DNA of 29,342 bases, from the IMG/VR virus record IMGVR_UViG_3300029286_000190, positions 1-29,342 of that record. One strand, 5' to 3'. Position 1 is the first letter of the stretch, and every line of letters begins with the position of its first letter. The notes beneath the pieces are model-generated. The model was not told the DNA's origin and did not search any database. It saw only the letters and a program-made list of their open reading frames with translations. Source of the DNA: a virus. The translations under genes and the position numbers were made by a program. This document shows, in pieces, positions 1-7,759 of the stretch.

Positions 1-845
1 CCAGCGATGCAGTAACGCATATCTCCCCCCAGCAGGTATCTCCGGTGCTTTTAAATGACTTACAGGACACAAAGACCGAGATAGACAGCACAATGGGAGC
101 GCACGGCACTACCAGAGGGGAAAGAGGAGCGCAGGAAACAGCCACAGGCAGAAACATTTTAAGGGAAGGAGATTTGGGGCGCATAGACCTTTCTGTCCGG
201 CGCATAGACAAGAAACTGGAGCTTTTATACGGCTGGATGTTGCAGATGGCCAAGGTTTTCTATGATGACACGCATTACATCAAGCTCTTAGGAAAGGAGG
301 GAGCGGCTGATTACTTAGAGTTTAGCTCTGATGATATTGAGGACGGAATTGAGATTATGGTCAAGAGCGAGATGACCGCTTTCAAGGCTACGCAAAGGCT
401 GGAAGCGCAAGAGAGAATGGCCGCCAGATTGCTTGACCCTTTGAGCTATATGGAGGCTTTCGAGGTATCAAACCCCAAAGAAGCGGCCCGGAGAATGGTG
501 ATGTACAACCTGGACCCGAAGCTATACCTTACCACCTTCTTAATGGACGAAAACACGCCCGGAGCGGAAACAACCAGCATAGGCAAGGCACAGGAGGAGC
601 AGGAAGCAATGATGGACGGCGAGATCGTTGGACCATTTCAGGCAGCAGACAAAGCCCACATAGATGAACACGCCGCATTTATGAAAAAGCCCTTGTTCAA
701 GAGATTGGAAGATGTGCAGATACAGCAAAACTTTATGGAGCATATACGCCAAGAGGTCGAGCAACTTAAATCATTAACCCAATCTGTCGGACCAAGACCA
801 ACGGCACAGCCACAAGCCCAGCCAATGGCACAACCGCAGATGTAA
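1..845 (+). CDS. Phage portal protein, C-terminal part (5' truncated by window edge)
   Basis: The reading frame is open from base 3 to the stop at 843-845, with no stop upstream, so the gene begins outside the window. A GTG at 45 could be read as a start, but the frame is coding before it. The text 'LLNDLQDTKTEIDSTMG', followed by a G/E/T-rich segment (ERGAQETATGRN) and a long helical region, is typical of the wing/stem C-terminal region of portal (head-tail connector) proteins, where the ETATGR-type turn recurs. The last 30 residues are a Q/P/A-rich low-complexity tail (repeated PQAQPMAQP). A portal forms the dodecameric DNA entry and exit channel at one capsid vertex. Its place directly before scaffold-like and capsid genes supports the call. 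No profile search was possible, so P22-like versus T7-like type is open. Confidence 0.75.
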   Translation, partial: SDAVTHISPQQVSPVLLNDLQDTKTEIDSTMGAHGTTRGERGAQETATGRNILREGDLGRIDLSVRRIDKKLELLYGWMLQMAKVFYDDTHYIKLLGKEGAADYLEFSSDDIEDGIEIMVKSEMTAFKATQRLEAQERMAARLLDPLSYMEAFEVSNPKEAARRMVMYNLDPKLYLTTFLMDENTPGAETTSIGKAQEEQEAMMDGEIVGPFQAADKAHIDEHAAFMKKPLFKRLEDVQIQQNFMEHIRQEVEQLKSLTQSVGPRPTAQPQAQPMAQPQM

Positions 846-847
846 TT

Positions 848-1030
848 ATGGCAACAAAACAAGCAAGAAAATTAGCGGCTAAAAAGATGTTGAAGAACCC
901 GGAAGGAGGAAACGCCAATGAAAATATGAAGGGAGTTTGGGAAGAGTCTAGGAAGGCGGACATCTTAAAAGAACAAAAAATTAGAATAAAGAGAGAGCAA
1001 GACAAGAAAAATAAAAGATTTTACGCATAA
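848..1030 (+). CDS. Small basic protein between portal and scaffold
   Basis: A 60-aa, strongly charged Lys/Arg/Glu-rich protein (starts MATKQARKLAAKKML) starting two bases after the portal stop, so it is probably translated from the same message. I see no transmembrane segment, signal peptide or known motif; the C-terminal half reads as a single charged helix (KADILKEQKIRIKREQDKK). Its place between portal and scaffold suggests a minor head component or assembly factor, but nothing in the sequence proves that. The start is chosen because ATG follows the preceding stop immediately; there is no ribosome binding site. I do not recognise the family. Confidence 0.6.
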   Translation: MATKQARKLAAKKMLKNPEGGNANENMKGVWEESRKADILKEQKIRIKREQDKKNKRFYA

Positions 1031-1040
1031 AAATAGTAAA

Positions 1041-1090
1041 TAAATAATCCCAAGGTTTGGAAAACCTTGTAAAACACCGTTAATTATTTA
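1041..1090 (+). promoter_or_regulatory. Hairpin plus A/T outer stem in the leader of the scaffold gene
   Basis: CAAGGTTT (1051-1058) pairs with AAACCTTG (1062-1069) as an 8-bp hairpin with a GGA loop. An outer 8-bp A/T stem, TAAATAAT (1041-1048) with ATTATTTA (1083-1090), would enclose it and include the first base of the scaffold start codon. No T-tract follows, so it is not a standard terminator. The outer stem is A/T only and could be chance; the inner hairpin is firmer. Confidence 0.35.
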
Positions 1091-1659
1091 TGTCAACAGA
1101 AAAAGGCGACCAGACCGTCCAGCCAACGGAAACAAAAGAGCAACAGATCCCCTACGAGAGGTTTAAGGAAGTCGTCGAGGAAAGAAACCAAGACAGACAG
1201 ACCTTAGCCCAACTCAAAGAGGAAATTGAAACTCTTAAAACTTCTTTACCAAAAGAGCCGGAAACAGAACCGGCAGATTGGAAAGAAGTAAAAGCAAGAG
1301 CTGTCAAAGAGGCAACAACCTTGATGGAGCAAAAGCTCTTAAAAGAAAGGCATGAACAAGAACAACAGGAGCAGACCATTGAAGCAGGATTTGAAAAACT
1401 AACCGCTTTAGGGCAAAAAATCACTCCCGAAGTTCGCAAAGCCGTACTGACCGAGATGGTCAAGACCGGTGATGATGTTTATGACACCTACCTGAAAATC
1501 AAGGAAAAAGCCGATAAGTCTGAAAAGACGCAACAGCTCAAAGAAGGAACGCTCCCCGAAGGAAAGGGGACGGATAATACGCAAGTCGGGCTTACGTATA
1601 AACAGCTACACTCAATGAGCATAGATGACATTATTGCGAAGTCCGAAAATAAAAAATAA
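1090..1659 (+). CDS. Scaffolding-like capsid assembly protein
   Basis: A 189-aa protein, highly charged and mostly helical. Near residues 20-30 it reads PYERFKEVVEERN, a pattern typical of the N-terminal region of many phage scaffold proteins, followed by a predicted coiled coil (about 30-60) and a second helical region (about 70-110). The C-terminus ends YKQLHSMSIDDIIAKS. Scaffold proteins organise coat subunits into the procapsid and leave or are cleaved before maturation. The position, between portal and major capsid genes, is the classical one. It ends six bases before the capsid start, so the two are probably co-translated. No protease gene is visible between portal and capsid, so if cleavage occurs the protease lies elsewhere. 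A general coiled-coil head protein is the alternative. Confidence 0.7.
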   Translation: MSTEKGDQTVQPTETKEQQIPYERFKEVVEERNQDRQTLAQLKEEIETLKTSLPKEPETEPADWKEVKARAVKEATTLMEQKLLKERHEQEQQEQTIEAGFEKLTALGQKITPEVRKAVLTEMVKTGDDVYDTYLKIKEKADKSEKTQQLKEGTLPEGKGTDNTQVGLTYKQLHSMSIDDIIAKSENKK

Positions 1660-1665
1660 AAACTT

Positions 1666-2715
1666 ATGTCTAGAACAATCGATACAGAAACAACTTATCT
1701 GACAAGAGATGTAGTCGCCGCTAAAGTGGTTGACGGCATCCTTGACGGACAACTTATTAACTCGTTGATATTTTCAAACGCCAAGCCGTTCAGACCGAAT
1801 GGCCACAAGGTGAATATGAAATATCAGAAATCAACCGCGATGGGTTGGTATACAGGTATGGGCAACTTTGATGTTACCCAGCAAAAGAACCTGGTCCAGA
1901 TGACTTGGACACCGGCCAGCGTGTACGGATCGGTTACCCTTCCTTACTTTGAACTTTCGGTCAACAAAGCCGAACCGGTTATCCAACAGGAAAGGTTTGC
2001 AATGGAAAGTGCCGCGCAAGACTTGCTCGACAACATTGCTGACGCTTTTTACGGAAGTGGAACTTCTAACCAGTGCGATGGATTGGACAATATCGTTGAT
2101 GACGGTACTGTTGCTTCGACTTACGCCGGACTTTCCAGACCAACTTACGCCGCTTTGAACTCTGATGTGGACAGCTCTGTCGGGAGCATTACTCTCGATA
2201 CCATTGGTTCTTCATTAGATGACGCAACCGTTGGCTCTGAAAGCCCTGATATAGTTTTGACTACCACTACTTTGTGGAGAGCTTTGGAAGATTTGCTATT
2301 TCCTTCTATCACGGCCACTTATGGAGCCGCCGGTAGCAAGAGAGGAACTATCAACAGGCTTGGAGACGCAGGAGCCGGACAATCTAACACAGGCTTGGCC
2401 GGATATACAGCGATGTATTACAGGGGAGTGCCAATCGTCAAAGATGAAAAATGTTCTTCTGGCGATATTTACTACCTGAACAGAAAGAAACTGTATTGGG
2501 CTGGTTTGCCTCACTTTAAACACGGAACTGTCAACTTGGGCGGAAGCATTATTGAAGGACCGGACAATGAAGTACCTCGCAATCACGGTATTGCTTGGAC
2601 CGGAATGAAAGAGCCTATCAACCAAGACGGCGAAACTGGACAGTTTATTCTTTATGGCCAGTTGATTTGCGAAAGCCCGAGACATATGGCTAAAGATGAA
2701 GGATGCACCGCCTAG
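1666..2715 (+). CDS. Major capsid protein (HK97-fold type expected)
   Basis: A 349-aa protein immediately after the scaffold gene. The N-terminal region (MSRTIDTETTYLTRDVVAAKV, then LINSLIFSNAKPF), the middle motif on placing a defined charge-free beta sheet (WTPASVYGSVTLPYFELSVN, about 85-105) and the C-terminal ILYGQLICESPRHMA match the pattern of phage coat proteins in this genome position. Length fits a single-domain HK97-fold subunit without a large insertion. It assembles the icosahedral shell. The start ATG at 1666 has only A/T-rich sequence upstream and no ribosome binding site, although this should be one of the most highly expressed genes. Family assignment is by context and general sequence pattern, not by profile search. 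Confidence 0.8.
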   Translation: MSRTIDTETTYLTRDVVAAKVVDGILDGQLINSLIFSNAKPFRPNGHKVNMKYQKSTAMGWYTGMGNFDVTQQKNLVQMTWTPASVYGSVTLPYFELSVNKAEPVIQQERFAMESAAQDLLDNIADAFYGSGTSNQCDGLDNIVDDGTVASTYAGLSRPTYAALNSDVDSSVGSITLDTIGSSLDDATVGSESPDIVLTTTTLWRALEDLLFPSITATYGAAGSKRGTINRLGDAGAGQSNTGLAGYTAMYYRGVPIVKDEKCSSGDIYYLNRKKLYWAGLPHFKHGTVNLGGSIIEGPDNEVPRNHGIAWTGMKEPINQDGETGQFILYGQLICESPRHMAKDEGCTA

Positions 2716-2730
2716 TTTAACAATTTAACT

Positions 2731-2793
2731 ATTAACTTATCGGCGCAGTGTTATTTATAACGCTGGGGTGAAAATCCCCGCCGATAAGTTGAT
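2731..2793 (+). promoter_or_regulatory. Three-way-junction RNA candidate between capsid and 910-aa virion gene
   Basis: P1: AACTTATCGGCG (2734-2745) pairs perfectly with CGCCGATAAGTT (2779-2790), and extends to 2731/2793 through one G-U pair. P2: 2746-2753 pairs with 2758-2765 (eight pairs, one G-U; loop TTTA). P3: GGG (2766-2768) with CCC (2776-2778), plus a T-A pair closing a GAAA tetraloop. P1, P2 and P3 abut with no unpaired junction base. The structure ends 8 bases before the next ATG. No T-tract follows, so it is not a standard terminator. Function is unknown; processing site, translation element or ligand-binding RNA are all possible. Confidence 0.6.
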
Positions 2794-2801
2794 TAAGTAT
2801 T

Positions 2802-5534
2802 ATGGCATTAAAAAATATTAAGAATTATGTTTCTGCTGTTCGGCAGAACAAAGGCATACTTGCTACCGATCAAGTTCAGATCGTAACAAGAGTGGCAGTT
2901 CCAACAGACTCTGATTTGGCCAATGGCCGGTTAGTGTATGTTACTGGAACAGGTTTGCAAGCCTATATTGAAAGTGCTTGGGTAACCCTTGGCGCAGGAG
3001 GAGCAAGTTCCGCTACTTGGAACAGTTTGTATGATGGAAGCAAAACATTCACCGTTGATGAAACAACGATGACCATTGCAGGTGCGGCAGCTTTGGTGGC
3101 CGGTGATGTATTGACTATCACTGCGGCAGGAGCTGTAACCGGAGATTGTTTGCAATTCACTAATTCCGGTACAGGAAGCGATGTCAAAGGAACTTCCAGC
3201 ACTTGGAGCGTTTCCAAAGCTGGTGCGGCGGTATTCGCAAGCGTAACAGCCACGAGCATTACTTCCAGTGCTAACTTGGCCTTAAATGGTACAGGCGCAG
3301 GAACTATCGCTATCGGAGATGTTTCTACTGGTGCGGTTACCATTACCCCAGCTTTAGTTGCTGTGGCTTCGGTTACCATTACCGGTGCGGCTGATACCGA
3401 TGTCTTGACAGTTACCGATGGAGATGTGCTGATGTCTAACGGCATTTTGCAGATCACTTCTGATGACACAACCACAGGTTCAATTATAGCTGTTTCGGCG
3501 GCTACAACCGGCCATATGGTTCGGATAACAGCTGACGCTGCAACAGAGGGTTCTATCCTTTATATTGATAACGGCGGAGCTTCACTGACAACCGGTTTCT
3601 ACATCAACTGTAATGATGATGGAGTTTCCGATTTCTCGGTAGGAGCTGACGGAGCGACTGTTATAACAACTGCGGTTAATTCTACTGTTGCTTTGAGCGT
3701 TACCGGAGTACAGACCAATGAGGATATGGTCCGGTTTGCTTCCAATGGCGTAACTGCTACTGGACAGTCAACTTTGCAGGTTACTGCGGCTGGAGCGACT
3801 GCGGCTGGTTCTGCGGTGTTGTTGGTTAATCATACCGGCACTCCGGCTCATTCCACTTCTTACTTGGCGGTGTTCGATTATGAAACTGCCACGGAGCAGA
3901 CCAATGACCCAATCACTGTTGAGATCAGAAGCGGAGTATCAGTTGGTGCGGCTTTGAATATCATTGCTAAAGGCACAACGGTTACAGGTGGAGTATTGAA
4001 CTTCACGGTTGCCGAATTGACCTCTGGTGTTGGTATCAATATGACATCGTTGGCGGCCCTTGATACTGGTCAAGCGATAAATATTGCACACGCTACCTCG
4101 GTTATCGCCGACACTGGTTCGCTTATAAGAGCGACTTCAAGCGGTATCAATACCGGCGGCGCAACCAATGGAACAGTATTAGACCTTAAAACGACAGGAC
4201 AGTTGGCTGGAACGATGTGCAGGGTTGATTCAATTCAAACCACAGGCACGGTGATGAGCATTATCTCAAGCGGGATAATGACGACAACCGGAAACCTTTT
4301 GACTTTGACAGCCAATTCAGCAACGACTGCGGCTGGCTTGTTAAGGGTTAATTGTAACGGTATCTCTTCCGGTAATGGAGTGGTAATTGCTTCGTCTAGC
4401 ACGGCGGTTACTTCAGGGTCAATGTTCTTGGTCAATCACACTGGTACATCAACGACCACGGCTCTTGCTCCATTATCAGTATTCCAGACAGCGGCTACCG
4501 ACAATACTACCGTTGTGCAGATAATTGACGCGGCAGACTTAGCGGGTGGTGTTGGGTTAGATATATCTTTGGCGGCGACCACAACGGGAACCGGCATTGA
4601 CATGGGGAACTTTAGCGCGGTAACGAGTGGCAAGGGTATTTTCATCGACAACGATGTTTCTACTCTTACAAGCGGGTATTTGATCCACTTGGATTCTGCC
4701 TCTACCGCGATGACCACCGGCAGACTGTTGTTAGTTGACCATACGGGGAACGCGACCGCGACCGCTCTTTGCTCGGTTGTTGAGTTTAAGACAGCTGCCG
4801 CGGAAAATACTGTGTTGCTGTCTTTGACCGCTTCGGCGGCTTTGGCCGGGGGTGTCGGATTGGACATCTCGGTAGCGGCAATGACTACTGGCACGGCTTT
4901 GGATATTGGCGGAATGGCAGCAATCACGACTGGAAACGGTATCGTGGTGGCGGCTTCCGGCACTACCAGAACTGACGGTATGCTGTTGAGCTTGTCTTGC
5001 GCTTCAACTGCGGCTACTTCAACGGGCAGGATGTTGCTGGTTAACCACACTGGAGCAACTGGAGTTGACACTGTTATCGCGGAAGTTAAAACTGCGGCAA
5101 CCGATGAAACTGTAGCTTTCCAAGTTGTTGCTTCGGGAGCGTTAGCGGCTGGTAAAGCAGTCAATATCTCTTGCGCGGCGATGACAACTGGTACTGCTCT
5201 TAACTTTGTAAGCGCTGACGCTTTGACGACTGGTGTGATGATAAATGTTCACTCCAATTCAGCGGAAACAGACGCCAGAAGTCTTGTTCATATTCACAAT
5301 GATAATGCGGCTGCTGTTGGGACAACTCCTTTGGAAATAGTCCAGGATAGCCCGGCTACTGCTCACTTCTACGCATTTATGAAGGTAAATAGCAATAAGT
5401 TGTGGATGGGAGATGGAACGACACCTAATGCTGCTTTGGCGGCTACCACCGGAGATGTGTTATTTAATGGCGATAGCCAGAAAATTTACATTTGTACTAA
5501 TGGGGCCGGATCAGTTTGGAGTGCGACTAGCTAA
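2802..5534 (+). CDS. Large Ala/Thr/Gly-rich repetitive virion protein (fibre or head-decoration type)
   Basis: A 910-aa protein with very low Lys/Arg content, made of diverged repeats of about 40-70 residues carrying recurring phrases such as LLVNHTG, TTGTALDI, LAGGVGLDISVAA and TTGNGIVV. The alternation of small and beta-branched residues suggests a beta-solenoid or beta-helix. The N-terminus (MALKNIKNYVSAVRQNKG) is a short unique head and may be the attachment part. The C-terminal 70 residues are non-repetitive and end GDVLFNGDSQKIYICTNGAGSVW, like the tip of phage fibre proteins. It follows the capsid gene directly, so it may be a capsid-associated fibre rather than a tail fibre. Repeats differ at DNA level, so they are old or under diversifying pressure. 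Exact role unknown; a structural virion role is likely. Confidence 0.6.
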   Translation: MALKNIKNYVSAVRQNKGILATDQVQIVTRVAVPTDSDLANGRLVYVTGTGLQAYIESAWVTLGAGGASSATWNSLYDGSKTFTVDETTMTIAGAAALVAGDVLTITAAGAVTGDCLQFTNSGTGSDVKGTSSTWSVSKAGAAVFASVTATSITSSANLALNGTGAGTIAIGDVSTGAVTITPALVAVASVTITGAADTDVLTVTDGDVLMSNGILQITSDDTTTGSIIAVSAATTGHMVRITADAATEGSILYIDNGGASLTTGFYINCNDDGVSDFSVGADGATVITTAVNSTVALSVTGVQTNEDMVRFASNGVTATGQSTLQVTAAGATAAGSAVLLVNHTGTPAHSTSYLAVFDYETATEQTNDPITVEIRSGVSVGAALNIIAKGTTVTGGVLNFTVAELTSGVGINMTSLAALDTGQAINIAHATSVIADTGSLIRATSSGINTGGATNGTVLDLKTTGQLAGTMCRVDSIQTTGTVMSIISSGIMTTTGNLLTLTANSATTAAGLLRVNCNGISSGNGVVIASSSTAVTSGSMFLVNHTGTSTTTALAPLSVFQTAATDNTTVVQIIDAADLAGGVGLDISLAATTTGTGIDMGNFSAVTSGKGIFIDNDVSTLTSGYLIHLDSASTAMTTGRLLLVDHTGNATATALCSVVEFKTAAAENTVLLSLTASAALAGGVGLDISVAAMTTGTALDIGGMAAITTGNGIVVAASGTTRTDGMLLSLSCASTAATSTGRMLLVNHTGATGVDTVIAEVKTAATDETVAFQVVASGALAAGKAVNISCAAMTTGTALNFVSADALTTGVMINVHSNSAETDARSLVHIHNDNAAAVGTTPLEIVQDSPATAHFYAFMKVNSNKLWMGDGTTPNAALAATTGDVLFNGDSQKIYICTNGAGSVWSATS

Positions 5535-5545
5535 TTAGTTTTAAA

Positions 5546-5577
5546 CACAGTTGGCGGTCTGTGATTACAAAACCGCC
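5546..5577 (+). promoter_or_regulatory. Compact H-type pseudoknot candidate
   Basis: Stem 1: CACAG (5546-5550) with CTGTG (5559-5563), loop TTGGCGGT. Stem 2: loop bases GGCGGT (5553-5558) pair with ACCGCC (5572-5577). The connecting segments are TT, zero bases, and A-rich ATTACAAA, which is the spacing of compact H-type pseudoknots with an A-rich third loop. The alternative is a simple hairpin using only stem 2 with a 13-base loop. It lies 44 bases before the 5622 start, too far to cover it directly. No T-tract follows. Confidence 0.45.
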
Positions 5578-5621
5578 GTTAATACCCGAACCAAAATTAA
5601 TAATGGCGAGGGAAAAGAAGA

Positions 5622-6341
5622 ATGGCTTATCAAGAAACAACGAGGCAGACTATTTTCAACACAAAGTTGACTGCCAATGACTCTACGGCTAAAGAAGCTC
5701 TCGGAGTTATTAGAGAATTAGAGGACGGACGGGCGTTTCGCTATGTCAAGATGACCGGCGGAACTTCTGCTTTGGGGCAGGTTAATACCATCGGGGCTAA
5801 GGTAGCGGTTACAAATGCCACTTCCGCTTCCGGAACCGGTCCGGACGGAGCGACAACCACTATCATTACCGATAGCGATGCCGCTTGGACAGCTGCCGCT
5901 TATGTCGGTTGGTATTATGTAACCCTTACTGCGATGACAGGTTCAACAGACCCGATCAAGATCGTGGGGAATACTGCTACCACTTTGACGCTTGAGAGAA
6001 GCATTACTACCGCTTTAACTTCGGCTGGAACTGACGATGGCGAGATAATCGCTCCTTTGGGAGTGGCTTTGATTGCCGCCGCCAATAATCTGGTCCAACC
6101 AGTTAGCGGTGTCGGTATCGGTACTTTGACCGAGAATTACTATGGCTGGCTTCAAATCAGAGGCTATGCCGGAGTGATCGGCGATACCCTTACGGAAGGT
6201 TATGCGATCTGTCCTGGAGGAAATGCTGCCGGACAGGCTTTAATTGCAACAACCAATAACTTTGAAAATGTTATCGGTTACTGCGTGGCAGCTGCGGGAA
6301 ATAATGAATTGAACTTCTGCAACTTAACCATAGCGGCTTAG
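5622..6341 (+). CDS. Virion structural protein, probable capsid-associated
   Basis: A 239-aa protein of small polar and hydrophobic residues with few charges, beta-rich by appearance. It starts MAYQETTRQTIFN, then has an Ala/Thr/Gly-rich middle (about 60-145) containing DSDAAWTAAAYVGWYY and TATTLTLERSI, resembling a small inserted beta barrel of the kind also seen in the protein at 11929. The C-terminal third (YYGWLQIRGYAGVIGDTLTEG) recurs in phage head proteins. A GAGGG stretch about 13-17 bases upstream is the only Shine-Dalgarno-like candidate I found in the window, and its spacing is long. Likely a decoration or other high-copy virion component; the exact role cannot be read from the sequence. 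Confidence 0.6.
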   Translation: MAYQETTRQTIFNTKLTANDSTAKEALGVIRELEDGRAFRYVKMTGGTSALGQVNTIGAKVAVTNATSASGTGPDGATTTIITDSDAAWTAAAYVGWYYVTLTAMTGSTDPIKIVGNTATTLTLERSITTALTSAGTDDGEIIAPLGVALIAAANNLVQPVSGVGIGTLTENYYGWLQIRGYAGVIGDTLTEGYAICPGGNAAGQALIATTNNFENVIGYCVAAAGNNELNFCNLTIAA

Positions 6342-6344
6342 AAA

Positions 6345-6426
6345 ATAACCCGTTCTTGTTTGGGGCGGGTTATGGGGTTTGACGGACGCAAGTGGGGGAA
6401 AGGTTATCTCTTTCCCCCAGCCCCAA
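6345..6426 (+). promoter_or_regulatory. Structured leader before HNH gene: hairpin with loop-downstream pairing
   Basis: Stem 1: ATAACCCG (6345-6352) with CGGGTTAT (6366-6373). The 3' half of its loop, TTGGGG (6360-6365), can pair with CCCCAA (6421-6426), directly abutting stem 1 in a pseudoknot geometry. Between lies a strong 10-bp hairpin (6393-6402 with 6410-6419, loop GTTATCT). GGGG at 6374-6377 competes for the same CCCC, which would give a nested structure instead. The shared 9-mer TTGATTAAG lies downstream (6431-6439) before the ATG, as it does before the 2802 start. Confidence 0.45.
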
Positions 6427-6449
6427 TAATTTGATTAAGATAACTAATT

Positions 6450-6983
6450 ATGAGAATATTTACAGACGAACATAAGCAAAAACTTAGAGAACATCAACAT
6501 AATAAAGGAAAACATTTATCGGACGAAGTAAGAAGGAAAATTAGCGAAGCTAAAAAAGGTAAAAAATTTACTGAAGAGCATAAAAAGAAATTAAAAGATT
6601 TAATACCTTGGAACAAAGGTTTGAGAGTAATTTATACGAAGGAAGCAAAAGAAAAGATGAGATTGAGTGGTTTAAAAAATTGGAAAAATAATTTTAATAA
6701 TTTTAAAGGAAAAGAAAGTCCATATTGGAAAGGAGATAACGCTTCTTATGTTACTCAGCATAAATGGGTTTATGACAATAAAGGAAGACCTAAAGTTTGT
6801 GAGCATTGTGGAATTACTTGCGAAGAAAAAAAGTTAAATTGGGCAAATATAGACCACGAATATAGAAGAAATGTCGATGACTATATTTCGTTATGTATAT
6901 TTTGCCATAGAAAACACGACAAAAAAAATGATAATAAGATAAATAAATTTTATGGTAGAAACACCAAAATATGGAAACAGTAA
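6450..6983 (+). CDS. Free-standing homing endonuclease, NUMOD3 repeats plus HNH domain
   Basis: A 177-aa protein. Residues 1-75 contain NUMOD3-type DNA-binding repeats (FTDEHKQKLREHQ, LSDEVRRKISEAKKGKKF, TKEAKEKMRLSG). The HNH nuclease region follows: C117-x2-C120, WANIDHEYRR (131-140) with D135/H136, and C149-x2-C152-H153. Such proteins cut DNA of phages lacking the insertion and so spread their own gene. The gene is far more A/T-rich than its neighbours (for example 12 G/C in the 60 bases from 6661), which supports recent entry. Its last 13 bases overlap the start of the next gene, so it has become part of the structural operon. It is related to the antisense gene at 14244-14750. Confidence 0.88.
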   Translation: MRIFTDEHKQKLREHQHNKGKHLSDEVRRKISEAKKGKKFTEEHKKKLKDLIPWNKGLRVIYTKEAKEKMRLSGLKNWKNNFNNFKGKESPYWKGDNASYVTQHKWVYDNKGRPKVCEHCGITCEEKKLNWANIDHEYRRNVDDYISLCIFCHRKHDKKNDNKINKFYGRNTKIWKQ

Positions 6984-7408
6984 ATAAACCGATTGAGTTT
7001 AAGAAACTTTATAACAACACCCCTGAAGATTTTACTTTCTTTTGGGATAAGGCTCCTTACACGATTAAGGCCGGGGAAGCAAAAGAATTTGTTGATTATA
7101 TTGCTTGCCACGGTGCGAAAAAACTGGCCGATAAATATGCCAAGACCGCCAACAAAGACGAAAAGAAAGTCTTGATGATGGCCTTTTTGGAGAATGTGGA
7201 TTTTGATGTAATGGCTAGGAAAATGAACATTGACCTTGCCAAGATCAGGGCAGATGTTCTGACCAAGGAAAAAGAGAAAGCCAGAGTCATAAACTTGGAA
7301 TCGCAGGTGGCTGATTTAAACAGAAAGCTCGAGGCGGTGTTGGCCAAGGTAGAAACCAAAGAGCCGGAAAAGAAACCGGAAAATAAGAAACCTAAAGAAG
7401 ATAAATAA
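6971..7408 (+). CDS. Phage structural-region protein with N-terminal 'PYTIKAGEAKEF' domain
   Basis: A 145-aa protein. Residues 10-60 (TPEDFTFFWDKAPYTIKAGEAKEFVDYIACHGAKKLADK) show a pattern I know from uncharacterised phage proteins encoded among head and tail genes, where a beta hairpin is followed by a 'his-Gly-Ala-Lys-x-Leu-Ala' helix. The C-terminal half is a coiled coil (ESQVADLNRKLEAVLAKVE) ending in a Lys/Glu/Pro tail. The ATG at 6971 overlaps the end of the HNH gene by 13 bases; no other in-frame start keeps the N-terminal domain intact. Function is unknown; the context suggests a minor virion or assembly protein. Confidence 0.6.
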   Translation: METVNKPIEFKKLYNNTPEDFTFFWDKAPYTIKAGEAKEFVDYIACHGAKKLADKYAKTANKDEKKVLMMAFLENVDFDVMARKMNIDLAKIRADVLTKEKEKARVINLESQVADLNRKLEAVLAKVETKEPEKKPENKKPKEDK

Positions 7409-7410
7409 AT

Positions 7411-7758
7411 ATGACTAAAGTAACAAGTTACGGAAAAACACCCATTTCCGTTTGCCACCCAGATGGAAGTTGGTTTTCCGGTCCAGTTAATACCGTTTAC
7501 GACAATATTGAGTTCAATACCGGCATTGTCGCAGACTACGATCTGGAAGCAAACCAAGCAACGGCCTTTTCTAATGTGCCGACGGCGAGGTTTGTTTCTA
7601 TAAGAACAGACGCGGCAATTAGCGTGAAGTTCAACGCCGCTACTAATCACTCAATCACGATTGCAGCCAATACTTCCTTCAATAGCGACACGCTGGAGGT
7701 AACAAATATTTTTATTACTGCGGTGGCTTCGGCCAATGTTAAAATACTTTTAACCTAA
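7411..7758 (+). CDS. Small beta-rich structural protein
   Basis: A 115-aa protein beginning two bases after the previous stop. It reads as alternating beta strands (FVSIRTDAAISVKFNAATN, then HSITIAANTSFNSDTLEVTNIFITAVASANVKILL) and lacks cysteines apart from one near the N-terminus. The C-terminal part resembles the small beta-sandwich proteins that phages use to anchor fibres or to decorate the head, judged by pattern only. It is in the middle of an uninterrupted structural operon, with 1-4 base gaps on both sides. Function not identified. Confidence 0.55.
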   Translation: MTKVTSYGKTPISVCHPDGSWFSGPVNTVYDNIEFNTGIVADYDLEANQATAFSNVPTARFVSIRTDAAISVKFNAATNHSITIAANTSFNSDTLEVTNIFITAVASANVKILLT

Positions 7759-7759
7759 T

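Noticed and set aside
2731-2793. Cobalamin or FMN riboswitch, because of GGGGTGAAAATCCCC
   Set aside because: The other conserved parts (B12 box, full RFN core) are missing and the element is too short; only one helix resembles them.
2963-5164. Long minus-strand reading frames within the 910-aa gene
   Set aside because: They are mirror frames of a low-complexity Ala/Thr/Gly/Val gene, have no start context and no homologous pattern.
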